In this document: positions 20,500 through 28,905 of the stretch, piece by piece
How positions within the stretch are numbered: the first letter of the stretch is position 1
Layout of the letters: each line of letters starts with the position of its first letter
Assembly (NCBI RefSeq): GCF_000631985.1
Contig: NZ_JFYN01000001.1
Location: 1 to 64,000 of the forward strand
Reading direction: 5' to 3'
Source of the DNA: Pseudomonas sp. RIT288
GTDB lineage: Bacteria; Pseudomonadota; Gammaproteobacteria; Pseudomonadales; Pseudomonadaceae
DNA: 64,000 nt
The notes under the pieces: model-generated
Told to the model about the DNA's origin: nothing
What the model saw: only the letters and a program-made list of their open reading frames with translations
Databases searched by the model: none
Program-made: the position numbers and the translations under genes

Positions 20500-21273
20500 C
20501 CAGAGTTTGCGGGTGACCACCACGATGGCGTTTCCAGAATGGGATTGAGCAGCGTCGGGCAACGTTATCTCAGCGGCTGTACCGAGGCAACCGGGAATTA
20601 GCTTGCGCAGATCGTCGATCACCAGTGCCGGGGATTCCTCGGCAATCGGTCGACCGTGGTTGTAGCCGTAGCTCAGCGCCACGCACTTGACCCCCGCCGC
20701 TTTCGCCGCCAGCACGTCGCTGCGCGAATCGCCGACGAACAGCGATTGCGAGGCCGGGATATTGGCCATTTTCATCACGAAGAACAGTGCGGCCGGATCA
20801 GGCTTTTTCTGCGGCAGGGTGTCGCCACCGATGATCCACTTGAAGTAGCGGCCGATCTTCATCTGATCCAGCAGCGGCGCGACAAAACGCTCCGGCTTGT
20901 TGGTGATCAGCGCCATCGCCACGCCCTGCTTGTGCAGCCATTTGAGGGTGTCGCGCACGCCGGGATAGACCACGGTCAGCTCATGGCTGGCGCCGTAGGC
21001 GTCCATGAACACTTCCAGCGCGTGCTCGGCTTCAACGTCATCCACCGCCGAATGATCGATGCCTCCGGCCAGCGCCCGGCGCACCAGCACCGGTGCGCCG
21101 TTGCCGACCCACTCGCGCACCGCTTCGATGCCGGCAGGCTTGCGGCCGAGGGAGAGCAGCATGGTGTCCACCGCCGCCGCCAGGTCGGGAACCGAGTCGA
21201 TCAACGTGCCATCCAGATCGAACATCACCAACCGTGGCAGTTGCCCCGGGAACAGCTGCTCAAAACCGCTCAT
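20455..21273 (-). CDS. gph: Phosphoglycolate phosphatase
   Basis: HAD-superfamily hydrolase that dephosphorylates 2-phosphoglycolate. The 272-residue product has motif [11 protein letters not shown] (nucleophile D19, acid D21), motif II ITNKP, and motif [16 protein letters not shown] core homology ends near residue 225. The C-terminal extension runs through [15 protein letters not shown] to ARWRWRA-stop and shares its last codons with the trpGDC leader, so this tail may exist for trpE control rather than catalysis. It overlaps rpe by 4 bp. Confidence 0.94.
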   Translation of the reverse strand: MSGFEQLFPGQLPRLVMFDLDGTLIDSVPDLAAAVDTMLLSLGRKPAGIEAVREWVGNGAPVLVRRALAGGIDHSAVDDVEAEHALEVFMDAYGASHELTVVYPGVRDTLKWLHKQGVAMALITNKPERFVAPLLDQMKIGRYFKWIIGGDTLPQKKPDPAALFFVMKMANIPASQSLFVGDSRSDVLAAKAAGVKCVALSYGYNHGRPIAEESPALVIDDLRKLIPGCLGTAAEITLPDAAQSHSGNAIVVVTRKLWMKVIKALARWRWRA

Positions 21274-21944
21274 GGGCGCGCCAGCGCCAGTTCGGAACGC
21301 ATCTTGTCGATGACTTCCTGATAGTTCGGCGCATTGAAGATCGCCGAGCCGGCGACGAAGGTGTCAGCACCGGCCGCGGCGATTTCACGGATATTGTTGA
21401 CGTTGACGCCGCCGTCGATTTCCAGACGGATGTCCCGCCCCGAGGCATCGATGATCGCCCGCGCTTCGCGCAACTTGTCGAGGGTACCGGGGATGAACTT
21501 CTGCCCGCCGAAGCCCGGGTTGACGCTCATCAGCAAGACCATGTCGACCTTGTCGATCACGTACTTGAGCACGTCCAGCGGGGTCGCCGGGTTGAACACC
21601 AGGCCGGATTTGCAGCCACCTTCACGGATCAGTTGCAGCGAACGATCGACGTGCAGCGTGGCTTCCGGGTGGAAGGTGATGTAAGTCGCGCCGGCCTCGA
21701 TGAAGTCGCCGACGATGCGATCCACCGGGCTGACCATCAGGTGCGCGTCGATCGGCGCGGTGATGCCGTACTTGCGCAATGCCGCGCAAACCATCGGGCC
21801 GATAGTCAGGTTCGGCACGTAGTGGTTGTCCATGACATCGAAGTGAACGAAGTCGGCACCGGCGGCCAGAACGTTGTCCACTTCCTCGCCGAGGCGGGCG
21901 AAGTCGGCGGAGAGAATCGACGGAGCAATTACGAAGGGCTGCAT
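21270..21944 (-). CDS. rpe: Ribulose-phosphate 3-epimerase
   Basis: Interconverts D-ribulose 5-phosphate and D-xylulose 5-phosphate in the pentose phosphate pathway. The 224-residue TIM barrel has the signature [12 protein letters not shown] and the metal/phosphate segments MVSPVD and [20 protein letters not shown] at 21944 is the family start; the frame is open further upstream to 22190. It is the first gene of the rpe-gph-trpE run, with a 4-bp overlap into gph. Confidence 0.97.
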   Translation of the reverse strand: MQPFVIAPSILSADFARLGEEVDNVLAAGADFVHFDVMDNHYVPNLTIGPMVCAALRKYGITAPIDAHLMVSPVDRIVGDFIEAGATYITFHPEATLHVDRSLQLIREGGCKSGLVFNPATPLDVLKYVIDKVDMVLLMSVNPGFGGQKFIPGTLDKLREARAIIDASGRDIRLEIDGGVNVNNIREIAAAGADTFVAGSAIFNAPNYQEVIDKMRSELALARP

Positions 21945-22024
21945 GACGCACCTTTTCTGAGCTAAATCACGATGGCGCGCATTGTATACCTCAAGTTTCC
22001 GTGCGCGCACCGTGACCGCGATGA

Positions 22025-23173
22025 TCAGTACGCCGCTCGGTAGATCTTCTCGATATCCGCAGCGCTGAGCTTGCGCGGGTTGTTGCGCATCAAACGCTCG
22101 ATTCCCGCGGCCTCCACGGCCATGGCCGGGATCGCCTCTTCCGGGACGCCAAAACTGCGCAGCCCGGCAGGAATTTCCACCGCCGCGCACAGTTCGGCCA
22201 TCGCCTGCACGGCTTTGTCCGCCGCCTCGGTGGCGCTCAGATGAGCGGTCTTCACCCCCATGGCTTCGGCGATATCCTGCATGCGCTCGACGCAGGCCAT
22301 CTTGTTCCAGGTCATGACATACGGCAGCAGCAAGGCATTACTGACACCGTGGGCGATGTTGAAGCGCCCGCCCAACGGATAGGCCAACGCATGCACCGCG
22401 CCGACCCCGGCATTGCCGAACGCCATGCCGGCCATCAGGCTGGCGGTGGCCATGTCTTCCCGGGCTTGCAGATTGGCGCCATTGGCGTAGGCCTTGGGCA
22501 GCGACCGAGCGATCAACTTGATTGCGCCGATGGCCAGCGAGTCGGTGATCGGTGAAGCGTTGACCGACAGATAGGATTCGATGGCATGCACCAGCGCATC
22601 GACGCCACTGGCGGCGGTGACGCTGCGCGGGCAGGTCAGGGTCATCTGCGGACTGACCAGCGCCACGTCCGGCAACAGGTAATCGCTGACGATGCCTTTC
22701 TTCAGTTGCGCGACCTTGTCAGAGAGGATCGCCACGTTGGTCACTTCCGAACCGGTGCCGGCGGTGGTCGGGATGGCGATCAACGGTGGGCCTTTACGCG
22801 GCACCTGATCGACGCCGAACAGATCTTCCAGCGCGCCGTGGTATCCGGCATACGCCGCGACACTCTTGGCGATGTCAATGGCACTGCCGCCGCCGAGACC
22901 GATCAAGCCGTCATGCCCGCCCTCGCGGTACACGCGCATGCAATCTTCGACGATGGCGATTTCCGGGTCCGGCAGCACCCGATCAAAAATCTCGTACTCG
23001 CGCCCGCCCAATTGGCACAGCGCCAGCTCCACGGTGCCGGACTTGACCAGCGCGGCGTCGGTGACGATCAGCGGGTTGTCGATGTCGAGGCGAGTGAGTT
23101 CGGCGGCCAGTTGCTCGATAGCCCCGGCGCCGGTGATCAGTTTGTGAGCGATTTTGAACTGGGACAGACTCAT
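22025..23173 (-). CDS. Iron-containing alcohol dehydrogenase
   Basis: Group III (Fe-type) alcohol dehydrogenase of 382 residues. It has the dinucleotide-binding motif [12 protein letters not shown] and [10 protein letters not shown]. Metal-binding residues are visible in [22 protein letters not shown] and [11 protein letters not shown]. The substrate cannot be told from sequence. MSLSQFKIA at 23173 is taken as the start. It is on the same strand as rpe (80 bp apart) but separated from the ABC importer genes by a REP pair. Confidence 0.88.
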   Translation of the reverse strand: MSLSQFKIAHKLITGAGAIEQLAAELTRLDIDNPLIVTDAALVKSGTVELALCQLGGREYEIFDRVLPDPEIAIVEDCMRVYREGGHDGLIGLGGGSAIDIAKSVAAYAGYHGALEDLFGVDQVPRKGPPLIAIPTTAGTGSEVTNVAILSDKVAQLKKGIVSDYLLPDVALVSPQMTLTCPRSVTAASGVDALVHAIESYLSVNASPITDSLAIGAIKLIARSLPKAYANGANLQAREDMATASLMAGMAFGNAGVGAVHALAYPLGGRFNIAHGVSNALLLPYVMTWNKMACVERMQDIAEAMGVKTAHLSATEAADKAVQAMAELCAAVEIPAGLRSFGVPEEAIPAMAVEAAGIERLMRNNPRKLSAADIEKIYRAAY

Positions 23174-23271
23174 CGTGCGCAGCCTCTTATAGATGTGGGA
23201 GCTGAGCACTAGCGTAGCTGGGGATTTGGGGTTGTCTGCTATTCAGGTGGTGAATGACCAACGACTACCCC

Positions 23272-23359
23272 CTGTAGGAGCTGCCGAAGGCTGCGATCCT
23301 TTGATCTTTGTTTTCAGGATCAGGATCAAAAGATCGCAGCCTTCGGCAGCTCCTACAGG
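23272..23359. repeat. REP pair (GATCGCAGCC type)
   Basis: Near-perfect inverted repeat starting CTGTAGGAGCTGCCGAAGG and ending with its complement, about 35 bp per arm. It lies downstream of the last importer gene. Confidence 0.93.
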
Positions 23360-23367
23360 GGACCGCA

Positions 23368-24192
23368 TCAGACCTGAGCGGTACGCAGTTTTTCGCTGCG
23401 ACCGCGCAGCCATTCGAGGGTTAACAGCAGGATGACGGAGAAGGCGATCAGCAAGGTGGCCGCAGCCGCAATCGTCGGGCTGAGGTTCTCGCGGATCCCG
23501 CTGAACATCTGCCGTGGCAAGGTCGCTTGCTCGGGGCCGGCGAGGAACAGCGTCACCACCACCTCATCGAACGACGTCGCAAAGGCAAACAACGCCCCGG
23601 AAATCACCCCAGGCGCAATCAACGGCAGAGTCACCCGGCGGAACGTGGTCAGCGGCGAAGCCCCCAGACTGGCCGCCGCCCGCACCAGATTGTGGTTGAA
23701 CCCCTGCAACGTCGCCGACACAGTGATGATAACGAACGGCACACCCAGCACCGCGTGCACCACGATCAGCGAGAAGAAACTGTTGCCCAGCCCCAGCGGT
23801 GCGAAGAACAGATAACTCGCCACACCAATGATCACCACCGGCACCACCATCGGCGAAATCACCAGCGCCATCACCAGCGCCTTGCCGGGGAAATCGCCAC
23901 GGGTCAGGCCGATCGCGGCCAGCGTACCGAAGACCATCGCCAGCACCGTGGCCGCCGGGGCGACGATGATGCTGTTCTTCAGCGCGCGCATCCACTCCGC
24001 CGAAGCGAAGAAGTCGTGATACCAGTGCAGAGAAAAGCCCTGCAGCGGATACACCAGGAAACTGCCCGAGTTGAACGACAGCGGCACGATGACCAGCACC
24101 GGCAGAATCAGGAACAGCAGGATCAGGCCGCAGAGAATCCGCAAGCTGTAGAACCACACCCGTTCGATGGGCGACATGTAAGGACTCAGCAT
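23368..24192 (-). CDS. agtD: ABC transporter permease, PotC-like (AgtD-like)
   Basis: Inner-membrane permease of 274 residues with about six transmembrane helices and the EAA-type cytoplasmic loop (RAAASLGASPLTTFRRVTLP). It is the last gene of a four-gene polyamine/amino-acid-type importer. Gene order (ATPase, binding protein, two permeases) and the adjacent two-component system match P. aeruginosa agtABCD, reported to import 4-aminobutyrate and 5-aminovalerate. ATG at 24192 has AAGGGG upstream. Substrate assignment is by homology and context. Confidence 0.85.
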   Translation of the reverse strand: MLSPYMSPIERVWFYSLRILCGLILLFLILPVLVIVPLSFNSGSFLVYPLQGFSLHWYHDFFASAEWMRALKNSIIVAPAATVLAMVFGTLAAIGLTRGDFPGKALVMALVISPMVVPVVIIGVASYLFFAPLGLGNSFFSLIVVHAVLGVPFVIITVSATLQGFNHNLVRAAASLGASPLTTFRRVTLPLIAPGVISGALFAFATSFDEVVVTLFLAGPEQATLPRQMFSGIRENLSPTIAAAATLLIAFSVILLLTLEWLRGRSEKLRTAQV

Positions 24193-24204
24193 TTCAAATT
24201 CCCC

Positions 24205-25452
24205 TTAGCTCAGGCGCAGGCGACTGGCGCCCACCAGCCAGCTGTAGATCAGATAAAGCACCACGGTCGCCAGCAGCAACAAGCCGCCCAGCGCAGTGGC
24301 CATGCCCCAGTTGATGCTGGTGTTGGTGTAGAACGCGACGAAGTAGCTGACCATCTGATCGTTCGGGCTGCCGAGCAGCGCCGGGGTGATGTAGTAGCCG
24401 ATGGCGAGGATGAACACCAACAGGCAACCGGCACCGACGCCGGCATAGGTCTGCGGGAAATACACCCGCCAGAAACTGGCGAACGGATGGCAGCCCAGCG
24501 AAATCGCAGCGCGCATGTAGGTTGGCGAGATGCCTTTCATCACGCTGTAGATCGGCAGGATCATGAACGGCAGCAGGATGTGCACCATCGAGATGTAGAC
24601 CCCGGTGCGGTTGAACACCAGTTCCAGCGGCTTATCGATGATGCCCATGGCCACCAGCGCACTGTTGATCAGCCCACCCGATTGCAGCAATACGATCCAC
24701 GCCGCGACCCGCACCAGAATCGAGGTCCAGAACGGCAGCAGCACCAGAATCATCAGCAGGTTGCTCTGCCGCGATGGCAGGTTCGCCAGCAGGTAGGCCA
24801 GTGGATAGGCGAGGACCAGGCAGATCACGGTGATGATCAAGCCCATCCAGAACGTGCGGGCGAAGATGTCGAGGTAGATCGCCTGATCCGGAGTGGCCGG
24901 GGCCAGTTCGCCGAGATCATCGATACGGTGATCCACCGCCGCGAGCAAGTAGTAAGGGGTGATACTGCTGGTGTTGCGTTTGACCGCTTGCCAATAGGCC
25001 GGATCGCCCCAACGCTCGTCGAGCGCTTCGAGGGCTTCTTTATAGGAGGCCGGTTCGCTGGCAAATGGCAGCGCGCGGGCCGTTTTGGTCAGCAGGCTGC
25101 GATAGCCGGCCAACTCCATGTTCAAGCGCTTGGACAGATCGCCCAAGGTCTGGTTTTTGCGAGCTTCGGCGAGATCTTCGCCCGCCGCTTTGTACACCGG
25201 TTCAGCCGGCAGGCCGCGGCCGTCCCAACTGGCGATGGCCGCCACGGTGCGCGGCATGCCGCCGACCACTTCCGGGTTGCCGACGCTTTTATAGAGCAGC
25301 GCCACGATCGGCACCAGGAACACCAGCAACAGAAACAGCACCAGCGGCGCAATCAATGCCTGGGCCTTCCAGCGGTTGACCCGCTCGGCGCGCTTGAGCT
25401 TCTGCTTCAAGGTGGGGCTGGCGCCCTCGTTCAGGGGAACGGCGATGGCCAT
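24205..25452 (-). CDS. agtC: ABC transporter permease, PotB-like, with large external loop (AgtC-like)
   Basis: 415-residue permease, longer than the usual 280-310. TM1 (about 33-55) is followed by a hydrophilic segment of about 145 residues (56-203) before the remaining helices; this segment should face the periplasm. The C-terminal part has the EAA loop (RAAISLGCHPFASFWRVYFP). ATG at 25452 is supported by GGAG 8 bases upstream; the frame opens at 25488. It is separated from agtB by 180 bp containing a REP pair, and from agtD by 12 bp. Confidence 0.85.
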   Translation of the reverse strand: MAIAVPLNEGASPTLKQKLKRAERVNRWKAQALIAPLVLFLLLVFLVPIVALLYKSVGNPEVVGGMPRTVAAIASWDGRGLPAEPVYKAAGEDLAEARKNQTLGDLSKRLNMELAGYRSLLTKTARALPFASEPASYKEALEALDERWGDPAYWQAVKRNTSSITPYYLLAAVDHRIDDLGELAPATPDQAIYLDIFARTFWMGLIITVICLVLAYPLAYLLANLPSRQSNLLMILVLLPFWTSILVRVAAWIVLLQSGGLINSALVAMGIIDKPLELVFNRTGVYISMVHILLPFMILPIYSVMKGISPTYMRAAISLGCHPFASFWRVYFPQTYAGVGAGCLLVFILAIGYYITPALLGSPNDQMVSYFVAFYTNTSINWGMATALGGLLLLATVVLYLIYSWLVGASRLRLS

Positions 25453-25534
25453 GACGTACTCCGCAAATCTTTGGATGGGCGGCATCACCTACAGCGACAC
25501 CGCATTACCTCAACACACAAGCGACACCTCACTC

Positions 25535-25624
25535 CTGTAGGAGCTGTCGAGTGCAACGAGGCTGCGATCTCTTGATCTTCAAAGGCAAAGCCAAAAGATC
25601 GCAGCCTGCGGCAGCTCCTACAGG
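25535..25624. repeat. REP pair inside the agt operon
   Basis: Inverted arms CTGTAGGAGCTGTCGAG and GCGGCAGCTCCTACAG with an inner AAAAGATCGCAGCC. It lies between the binding-protein gene and the first permease gene. Confidence 0.9.
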
Positions 25625-25632
25625 GCGAAGGA

Positions 25633-26676
25633 TTACTTCGCAGCCCAGGAATTGAAGCGCTGTTCCAGTTGCTCGCCGTTGTCAGCCCAGAAGCTGACGT
25701 CGATCTGCACCTGGTTGGCGATGTTTTCCGGGGTGGTCGGCATGTCTTTCAGCACATCCTTGTTCAGCAGCGGTACGGCTTGAGTATTGGCCGGGCCGTA
25801 GGCGATGTTCTCCGAGTAGGTCTTCTGTTGCTGCGGCTGGACCGAGTAGGCGATGAATTTCTTCGCCGCTTCGGCGCGCTTGGCGTCCAGGCCTTTCGGG
25901 ATGGCCCAGGCATCGAAGTCGTAGATGCCGCCGTTCCACACCACTTTCAGGTTGGATTCTTTCTGCACGGCGGCGATGCGACCGTTGTAGGCCGAGCTCA
26001 TGACCACGTCACCGGAAGCAAGGTATTGCGGCGGTTGTGCACCGGCCTCCCACCACTGAATGCTTGGCTTGAGTTCATCGAGTTTCTTGAACGCGCGATC
26101 CTGACCACCTTTGCTCGCCAGCTCTTTGTAGACGTCTTTCGGTGCAACCCCGTCGGCCATCAGCGCGAATTCCAGGGTGTACTTGGCGCCTTTGCGCAGG
26201 CCACGCTTGCCCGGGAATTTCTTGGTGTCCCAGAAATCGGCCCAACTGGTTGGCGCGGTTTTCAGCTTGTCGGCGTTGTACGCGAGCACGGTCGACCAGA
26301 CGAAGAAGCCCACGCCGCACGGTTGAATTGCGCCTTTGACGTAATCCTCGGTTTTGCCGAACAGTGCCGGGTCGAGTTGTTCGAACATGTCTTCATCGCA
26401 ACCACGGGACAGCTCTGGCGATTCGACTTCCACCAGATCCCACGACACGCTCTTGGTGTCGACCATGGCTTTGACCTTGGCCATTTCGCCGTTGTACTCA
26501 CCGGCAACGATCTTGCCGTTGCCCGCCGCTTCCCACGGTGCATAGAAGGCTTTGACTTGCGCCGCCTTGTTCGCCCCGCCAAACGACACCACAGTCAGAT
26601 CGGGACCGGCGGCCATTGCGCTGGCCGCACCCATCAGGCCCAGGGTCAGGGCGGTGAACTTCAGGGATCTCAACAT
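25633..26676 (-). CDS. agtB: Periplasmic substrate-binding protein, PotD/PotF family (AgtB-like)
   Basis: 347-residue extracellular solute-binding protein. A signal peptide of about 22 residues ends SAMA-AGPDL. The mature part begins LTVVSFGGANKAAQ, typical of the spermidine/putrescine-binding family. By orthology with agtABCD the ligands are probably 4-aminobutyrate and 5-aminovalerate. A strong ribosome-binding site (GGAGAG) precedes it. It lies 48 bp after the ATPase gene. Confidence 0.88.
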   Translation of the reverse strand: MLRSLKFTALTLGLMGAASAMAAGPDLTVVSFGGANKAAQVKAFYAPWEAAGNGKIVAGEYNGEMAKVKAMVDTKSVSWDLVEVESPELSRGCDEDMFEQLDPALFGKTEDYVKGAIQPCGVGFFVWSTVLAYNADKLKTAPTSWADFWDTKKFPGKRGLRKGAKYTLEFALMADGVAPKDVYKELASKGGQDRAFKKLDELKPSIQWWEAGAQPPQYLASGDVVMSSAYNGRIAAVQKESNLKVVWNGGIYDFDAWAIPKGLDAKRAEAAKKFIAYSVQPQQQKTYSENIAYGPANTQAVPLLNKDVLKDMPTTPENIANQVQIDVSFWADNGEQLEQRFNSWAAK

Positions 26677-26724
26677 TTATTGTTCTCTCCACGTGCAGGG
26701 TTGGTGTTGGTATTGCCGGGGCGC

Positions 26725-27849
26725 TTAGTGCGCCTCTAGAAGAGGATCGAGCGCGCGAACGTGCTCGACCTGCCAGCCAAGCGGAACCACGTCCCCGACC
26801 GCGAGCGCTGGATCGAGCTCGGCAATCGGCTGTTTCACGAAGAAGTCGGTCTTGCCGCAGACTTCCAGGCGCACCCGGACGTGGTCGCCCAGATAGATGA
26901 ATTCCGCCACCCTCCCTGAGAAGCGGTTGACGCATTGGTCGCTCGAGCCGTTGAGGCTGACGCGCTCCGGGCGGATCGACAGAGTCACCGGTTCGCCGGT
27001 CTGGCCGACGTTGACCGCCAGCGCCTCGACCTTCTCGCCACGGCCCAGTTCGACCACGCAACGCTCGCCGCTCTGGCTGAGCAGACGGCCGTTGAGGCGG
27101 TTGTTCTCGCCGATGAAGTTGGCGACGAAGGTGTTTTTCGGTTCTTCGTAGAGCGTGCGCGGCGGCGCGATCTGCTGGATCTCGCCCTGATGGAACACGG
27201 CGACGCGGTCGGACATGGTCAGGGCTTCACCCTGGTCGTGAGTCACGTAGACCACGGTCACGCCGAGGCGCTGGTGCAGGTGCTTGATCTCCATCTGCAT
27301 GTGTTCGCGCAGTTGCTTGTCGAGTGCACCCAGCGGTTCGTCCATCAGCACCAGTTGCGGTTCGAACACCAGCGCCCGCGCCAGCGCCACACGCTGCTGC
27401 TGACCGCCGGAGAGTTGTGCCGGATAGCGCGAAGCGAACGCGTCGAGCTGGACCATGCTCAGGACTTTCTTGACCTTGTCGCTGACGTCGCTCTTGTTCA
27501 GGCCACGTACGGTCAACGGGAAGGCGAGGTTCTCCGCCACGGTCATGTGCGGGAACAGCGCGTAGTTCTGGAACACCATGCCGATGTCACGCTTGTGCGG
27601 CGGCACGTTGTTGATTGCACGGCCGGCCAGGAGGATTTCACCGGCGGTCGGGGTTTCGAACCCGGCGAGCATCATCAGGCTGGTGGTCTTGCCCGAACCG
27701 GACGGCCCGAGCAGGGTCAGGAACTCGCCTTTGCGAATGTCCAGGTTGAGGTCTTTGACGATCAGGTTCTCGCCGTCGTAGCTCTTCTGCACTCCACGAA
27801 AGCTGACCAGCACGTCACTGGCCCCTGCGTTTGAATCGACCTGGCTCAT
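26725..27849 (-). CDS. agtA: ABC transporter ATP-binding protein, PotA-like (AgtA-like)
   Basis: 374-residue importer ATPase with Walker A GPSGSGKTT (48-56), signature LSGGQQQRVALARA, Walker B VLMDEPLGALD, the switch histidine in VTHDQ, and a C-terminal TOBE-type regulatory domain. ATG at 27849 has AAGG upstream; a GTG at 27855 is less likely. It is first in the operon; its upstream region carries two dyads that may be operators. Confidence 0.9.
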   Translation of the reverse strand: MSQVDSNAGASDVLVSFRGVQKSYDGENLIVKDLNLDIRKGEFLTLLGPSGSGKTTSLMMLAGFETPTAGEILLAGRAINNVPPHKRDIGMVFQNYALFPHMTVAENLAFPLTVRGLNKSDVSDKVKKVLSMVQLDAFASRYPAQLSGGQQQRVALARALVFEPQLVLMDEPLGALDKQLREHMQMEIKHLHQRLGVTVVYVTHDQGEALTMSDRVAVFHQGEIQQIAPPRTLYEEPKNTFVANFIGENNRLNGRLLSQSGERCVVELGRGEKVEALAVNVGQTGEPVTLSIRPERVSLNGSSDQCVNRFSGRVAEFIYLGDHVRVRLEVCGKTDFFVKQPIAELDPALAVGDVVPLGWQVEHVRALDPLLEAH

Positions 27850-27891
27850 ACCCACACCTTTGTTATTGGTAACTGCTGTGGATTAAGCCTA

Positions 27892-27909
27892 GTGGCTGGC
27901 GCCAGCCAC
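27892..27909. promoter_or_regulatory. Perfect 18-bp palindrome upstream of agtA
   Basis: GTGGCTGGC followed directly by GCCAGCCAC, centred about 51 bp before the agtA start. It could be an operator or an RNA hairpin; no factor is assigned. Confidence 0.6.
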
Positions 27910-27959
27910 GCAAATCGGGGCGCAGGAGAGAATCGCCTCAGCCGGATGGAAGGTTGGGG

Positions 27960-27975
27960 GTAGGGATTGCCCTAC
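27960..27975. promoter_or_regulatory. Dyad GTAGGG-N4-CCCTAC upstream of agtA
   Basis: Perfect 6-bp arms with a 4-bp spacer, about 118 bp before the agtA start. Its size and position suit a site for a NarL/LuxR-type response regulator such as the adjacent AgtR-like protein; this is inference. The gap 27850-28180 otherwise holds a REP pair. Confidence 0.5.
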
Positions 27976-28077
27976 AGGGATGGCGCGTTTTGGCAAACGA
28001 GCGACGAGCGCCAAGCTGCGAGCCGCAAGAACAAGCAAAAGCGGTTGTCGCTAATGGATATGCCCACACGGTTCTAA

Positions 28078-28166
28078 CTGTAGGAGCTGCCGAGGGCTGC
28101 GATCTTTTGATCTTGATCTTATGAAAACAAGATCAAAAGATCACAGCCTTGGGCAGCTCCTACACA
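28078..28166. repeat. REP pair between agtA and agtR
   Basis: Inverted arms CTGTAGGAGCTGCCGAGGG and the complement ending GGGCAGCTCCTACA, with inner GATCAAAAGATC. It lies directly downstream of the response-regulator gene. Confidence 0.92.
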
Positions 28167-28180
28167 CGGGATCAATGTGC

Positions 28181-28810
28181 TTAGAGGAGTTTGTGTTCCA
28201 TCGCGTATTTGACCAGTTCGGCCAGCGAGGTGATGTTGAGTTTCTGCATCAGCCGCGCCTTGTGCGTGCTGATGGTCTTGCTGCTCAGCGCCAATTGTTG
28301 GGCGATATCGTTGACGTTGGCGCCTTGGGCCAGGCGTTCGAACACCGAGAACTCACGTTCGGACAGCAGCGAATGCAGCGGACGCGTGTCAGTCAGGCCG
28401 ACTTCGAAGACCATGCGGTCGGCCAGTTCCGGGTCGATGTAGCGCCCGCCGGCCGCCACTTTGCGAATCGCCGTCAGCAATAGCGCCGGATCGCTGTCCT
28501 TGGTCGCATAACCAGCGGCCCCGACCTTCAGCGCACGGGCAGCCATTTGCGCTTCGTCGTGCATCGACAGCACCAGAATCGCCGGTGGATTGTTCAGCGC
28601 GCGGATCCGCGGGATGGCTTCCAGGCCATTGACGCCGGGCATGGAAATATCGAGCAGCACCACTTCGCACGGCACATGGCGCAAGGTTTCGAGGAGCTGC
28701 TCGCCATTGCTCGCCTCCCCCACCACTTGCAGATCCTTGGCCAGGCCGATCAATTGCTTGATGCCTTCACGGACGATGGTGTGGTCTTCGGCTACCAGTA
28801 CGCGGATCAC
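28181..28810 (-). CDS. agtR: LuxR/NarL-family response regulator (AgtR-like)
   Basis: 209-residue two-component regulator. The receiver domain (1-120) has the acidic pocket AEDH (E8, D9) and phosphoacceptor D54 in VVLLDISMP. The C-terminal LuxR helix-turn-helix (about 140-205) includes LSSKTISTHKARLMQKL. The start is GTG at 28810, with GGAGAG just upstream; the frame is open to 28843. It follows its cognate sensor gene on the same strand, with a REP in between, and likely activates the importer operon. Confidence 0.88.
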   Translation of the reverse strand: MIRVLVAEDHTIVREGIKQLIGLAKDLQVVGEASNGEQLLETLRHVPCEVVLLDISMPGVNGLEAIPRIRALNNPPAILVLSMHDEAQMAARALKVGAAGYATKDSDPALLLTAIRKVAAGGRYIDPELADRMVFEVGLTDTRPLHSLLSEREFSVFERLAQGANVNDIAQQLALSSKTISTHKARLMQKLNITSLAELVKYAMEHKLL

Positions 28811-28840
28811 TTGCACTCTCCTCGGTTGTGTTTTTAAGGG

Positions 28841-28905
28841 CAAAAGATCGCAGCCTTTGGCAGTTCCTACAGGAATATGCGATCAATGCAGGCTGCGATC
28901 TTTAG
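28841..28905. repeat. REP pair between agtS and agtR
   Basis: A fuller arm (CAAAAGATCGCAGCCTTTGG, then CAGTTCCTACAGG) and a shortened opposite arm (GCAGGCTGCGATCTTTAGCG). It overlaps the end of the sensor gene. Confidence 0.75.

Noticed and set aside
23527..25575. 682-codon open frame antisense to the agt permease genes
   Set aside because: Extremely Arg/His/Gln-rich with no domains, typical of a shadow frame opposite membrane protein genes.
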